This document shows positions 60,891 to 64,000 of a DNA stretch of 64,000 nucleotides, piece by piece. Every line of letters begins with the position of its first letter. Within the stretch, counting starts at the first letter, position 1. Source of the DNA: Aphrophora alni (lineage: Eukaryota; Arthropoda; Insecta; Hemiptera; Aphrophoridae). The stretch spans positions 83,936,060-84,000,059 of the forward strand of contig OY740767.1 of the NCBI GenBank assembly GCA_963513935.1, in the 5' to 3' direction. The position numbers were made by a program, and so were the translations under genes. Under the pieces are notes generated by a model. It searched no databases. It had not been told where the DNA came from and saw nothing but the letters and a program-made list of their open reading frames with translations.

Positions 60891-61923
60891 ATGACTACTT
60901 ATAAACATTTTGACATAACTCCAATTATTGGAGATGGAAACTGTTTATTCAGAATTGTTTCCTATTGTTTATATGGACATTTAGAAAATCATTATGATAT
61001 TCGAATAGAGTGCTTTAGTAACGTAATGAAACAATGGCATTGATACAGTGATTACATAATAGGCGATCTGACATACGGACAAAACTTTAATCAGCTGAAT
61101 TCTATATATTAAAGTTTTGATAATTTCAAAAGTGTAATTGAGACACCACAAACAAGCGCATTTACAAAAAAAAGCCCGAGAAAACCCACACTTACTGGTC
61201 GTCGAGAACGGTCAAGATCCAAACCATCCAACCAAACTGGTTCTACTGTTGATGAAATAATGCAAGAAATAGACCCTCCTTCTTCATCAGCAGCTATCAA
61301 TGAAACAAACTATTTTAACGATGTTGCAGCAACTACAAAAAAACGTAAAAGAAAACCCACCCTCACCGGTTGTCTAGAACGAGCAAGACAGAAATTATAT
61401 AACAAAACTGACCATCCTGCTGATGAAATAATGCAACAAATGCACCCAAAAATATCAAAACCAACCTTCAAGTGTGCCATTTCAAAGTTTACACCTACTC
61501 TTAACCCATATTCTATAGGTGGTCTGGTGGGAGTTTTTCAATACTGTTCTACACTGTATTTCCACTGCATTTCCTGAAGTAAATACATCAAGACGCTTTA
61601 CCCTTTGTTGTTATAAAGGCAAGGTAAAAATAAAGCCAATAACCATAATTGATGAACTGAAAGATCTTTTTACTGGTAACAATATTAAATCTAAAAATTT
61701 TAGGGAGAACATTCGCCAGTACAACAATGCAATGTCTTTTGCTTCTTTCGGTGCAAAAATTGACCTTCCACCAAATTATGGTCCGTACTGATTTAAAATT
61801 CATGGTATAACTCATCATCTCATTTCACCTTTGTATGCTGAGAATAAAGAAAACAGTTCATATGGCCAACTCTACATTCTCGACTTTGCCAAAGCTATTG
61901 AAATCAGACTATTAAACGGTTAA
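60891..61923 (+). pseudogene. Helitron Rep/helicase N-terminal fragment with OTU-like cysteine protease domain
   Basis: The ATG at 60891 starts a frame with IIGDGNCLFRIVSYCLYGH, the OTU catalytic motif (Asp and Cys of GDGNCLF intact). It runs on through a TGA at 61041 (YSDYIIGDLTYG) and a TAA near 61113 to a basic region with a duplicated RKPTLTG..ER(A/S)R motif (about 61170 and 61355). A shift near 61520 leads into FTLCCYKGKVKIKP, ESKNFREN-like KSKNFRENIRQYNNAMSFAS, AKIDLPPNYGPY, and SYGQLYILDFAKAIEIRLLN: the Helitron-like N-terminal domain. A TGA follows GPY, where the family usually has Cys. The Rep HUH motif and helicase are absent; the sequence ends at 61923 and a LINE begins about 190 bp later. 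Inactive. The identification rests on motif recall. Confidence 0.82.
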
Positions 61924-62109
61924 CTAATTATAAGATGCCATCAACAATTCTAAGTCAATTAAAATTTTAATTTGTTGCATATTATCAAAATTTTACATAT
62001 AACTAATTTAGCCATACAAAAAAATAGTTGTATCCCAATCTCCCACCACTAATCTTTAATAATCTTCAGATTTATTAAAAACTAATAAATTCAATATGAA
62101 GGCCTCCTT

Positions 62110-64000
62110 AACTATGGGTATACGTTTATTCTTTGTAATGTTTATTTTCCACCTAGGACGCCTCTTTTATCTTACGAGTTCTTTTTTAATCTATTTGTTG
62201 ATAACAATAATTTAATTAATGGAAACATTTGCATTGTGGGCGATTTTAATTTACCTCGTATTTCTAATAACACCTTTGACTTACATTTAGAGGGGGGTAT
62301 TTATAAAGATTTATCATTTTTTTAAACTTTAATAAATTTGTTATGATAAATGGTGTTATTAATCACAATAATAAAACTTTGGACTTAGTTATTAGCAATA
62401 TTGTGGGAGCATCGGTGTTGGGTGGCGACGGCGCTTTGGTAGTAGTGGATAATCACCATCCTGTGTTGTTTGTTTGTTTTGCTGGAGGTCGAAGTCGGTG
62501 GCATATGGGAGTACCTAACGAGATTGTTTATTCATTCACAAAAACCAACTTTTATGGTATTTATTCTGATCTTAAATGTTGCGATTGGAAAAATGTTTTT
62601 AATTGTCAAGACATTAATACTGCAGTTTCTGAATTTTATAAATTAATTTATTCAGTTTTAGATAAATACGCCCAAAAGAGGCCACTAATTAAGTCTAAGT
62701 ACCTGGTATGGTTTACAAAAGAAATTATTGATAACTTAAAATTAAAACATAAATTTAGGGCAAAATTTAATAAATTTGGGAGTAAAATGATTATTTAGAA
62801 AAATTTAAATATTATAGGCGTAGGGTTAAACATTTGATAAAAGTGGCATATGAAATGTATATAGCAAATCTTGAATGCTCTCTTATTGGTGATCCGAAAC
62901 AGTTTTGGAATTTTGTTAAATGCAGAAAGAGTAGTGGGACAGTAACTGGAAATGATTTTGTGTGGAATGACAAGCGGCTTACGGACGGTTTATCTATTGT
63001 AGATGCCTTTGCAGAATACTTTGGTTCTGTATATGACAAACCGGATCAGTTGAATTGGAAGGAGATTTTTTCATCGCCCGTTATGACAGGAGTGCAACCT
63101 TTAATTATTTCGAATATAACTATTGATCAGGTAGAGGCGGCAGTTAAAAGATTACCTTCAAAAAGATCGTTTGGTCCTGACCTTATCCCAGTTTATATTG
63201 TTAAGGCTTGTTCAGAATTCTAACTTAAACCTCTTTGTTTTATTTTTAACTTGAGCCTTTCTACAAACATTTTTCCGAATGATTGGAAACTGTCCAGAAT
63301 TACTCCTCTTCATAAATGTGCTAACAAATTGGATATAGCCAACTATAGACCTGTAGCTATACTTTCAACTGCAGCTAAGGTGTTTGAAATTGTTATGCAT
63401 TTGTTTGTGCTATCTCATATGAAACCGTATTTGTCTTGGGCTCAACATGGTTTTGTTCCTGCTAGATCCATTAATACTAATCTCTCAAATTTTGTAAATT
63501 ATGCATCTAGGGTACTGGATAATAGGGGGCAAGTGGATGTGATATGGGCACTGACTTTTCGAAAGCATTTGATAAAGTAAATCACGTCACTTTGCTTAAG
63601 AAGCTGAATTTTTATAGGTTTTCCAATGATCTAATTATGTTTTTCTCTTCCTATCTGTTTTTTTAGGTATCAATATGTAACGCATTGTGGTTTTAAATCT
63701 AATCGATTCTTAAAGGGGTCCGGTGTTCCTCAGGGCAGTAATTTGGGACCTTTATTGTTTAATATGTTCATTAATGATATAACTTCGTGTTTCGATAATT
63801 GTGAATATTTAATGTACGCCGACGATTTGAAATTTTTTTGAAATATTAAAACACGTTATGATTGTGAAATATTGCAGGACAATTTACATAGATTATTTGT
63901 TTGGTGCGAAAATAATAAACTTCAACTGAATATTAAAAAATGTTGCGTCATGTCATATTATAGAGTATTACAGCCTTTAATTCATAATTATAACATTGAT
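62110..64000 (+). pseudogene. Jockey/CR1-like LINE, 5'-truncated, endonuclease to reverse transcriptase, runs off the window
   Basis: Order on plus: endonuclease C-terminal half with ICIVGDFNLPR (62234-62266), a shift in a T-run near 62320, NNKTLDLVISN and DNHHPVLF (62357-62472; SDHHP-type motif, here DNHHP), then the linker FWNFVKCRKSSG (about 62900). RT motifs: KRLPSKRSFGPDLIP (about 63145), LSRITPLHKC to NYRPVAILST (63290-63370), QHGFVPARS (about 63440), TDFSKAFDKVNH (63550-63585, reached by a shift at about 63543), SGVPQGSNLGPLLF (about 63720-63761), and YADD at 63815-63826 intact. A TGA follows YADD at 63838. At least four lesions are visible. No endonuclease N-terminus or ORF1 is seen before 62110, so the copy looks 5'-truncated. 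Confidence 0.88.

Noticed and set aside
61109..61300. 63-codon minus-strand frame
   Set aside because: Antisense shadow of the Helitron basic region.
1..64000. CRISPR arrays, operons, phage or bacterial features
   Set aside because: Spliced gene, LINEs, Helitron and microsatellites show animal nuclear DNA; no regularly spaced identical short repeats were seen.

Overview
This looks like an AT-rich (I estimate about 70% A+T by eye) metazoan nuclear genome, most likely an insect or other arthropod. The reasons are very long introns, sparse coding sequence, many microsatellites, and degenerate arthropod-type transposons: R1/Jockey-like LINEs, mariner/IS630-type DDE elements, and a Helitron with an OTU domain. 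Nothing points to a bacterial, viral or organellar source. I cannot name the species.

The only host gene I can assemble with confidence is on the minus strand. Four coding exons (40680..40951, 21737..21857, 15759..16012, 7532..7754) join in frame at every junction and give a 289-residue calaxin (EFCAB1/CLXN/ODAD5) orthologue. Calaxin is the calcium sensor of outer dynein arms in cilia and sperm flagella. The introns are about 18.8, 5.7 and 8.0 kb, so the gene occupies more than half the window. The protein carries a roughly 70-residue Ser/Lys/Gly-rich N-terminal extension and a first EF-hand whose loop has lost coordinating residues.

Region by region. 1-7.5 kb lies downstream of calaxin and holds two minisatellites (3440-4150 and 4429-4580), a long (AT)n tract and a perfect AT hairpin. 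Intron 3 (7.75-15.76 kb) is a transposon graveyard: a 1.69-kb DNA transposon with 35-bp inverted ends and a CGGQN-type transposase pseudogene, a broken LINE, a tRNA-like sequence and a mariner-like remnant. Intron 2 (16.0-21.7 kb) holds another mariner-like remnant and a 475-bp fold-back element. Intron 1 (21.9-40.7 kb) is mostly featureless AT-rich DNA, but contains a 268-bp satellite array and, next to it, a short promoter-like island with heat-shock-element-like motifs and a TATA box. 41-57 kb is mostly non-coding, with compound microsatellites, a mariner-like remnant, palindromes and a 317-bp MITE-like inverted repeat. 59.9-64 kb is a mobile-element stack: four 174-182-bp repeats, a Helitron OTU/N-domain pseudogene, then a Jockey-type LINE running off the right edge.

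Apart from calaxin, essentially every recognisable coding sequence is a decayed transposable-element protein. The least familiar system is the inverted-repeat transposon at 9245-10934. The satellite and promoter-like island at 32.7-34.2 kb is the second place to look.
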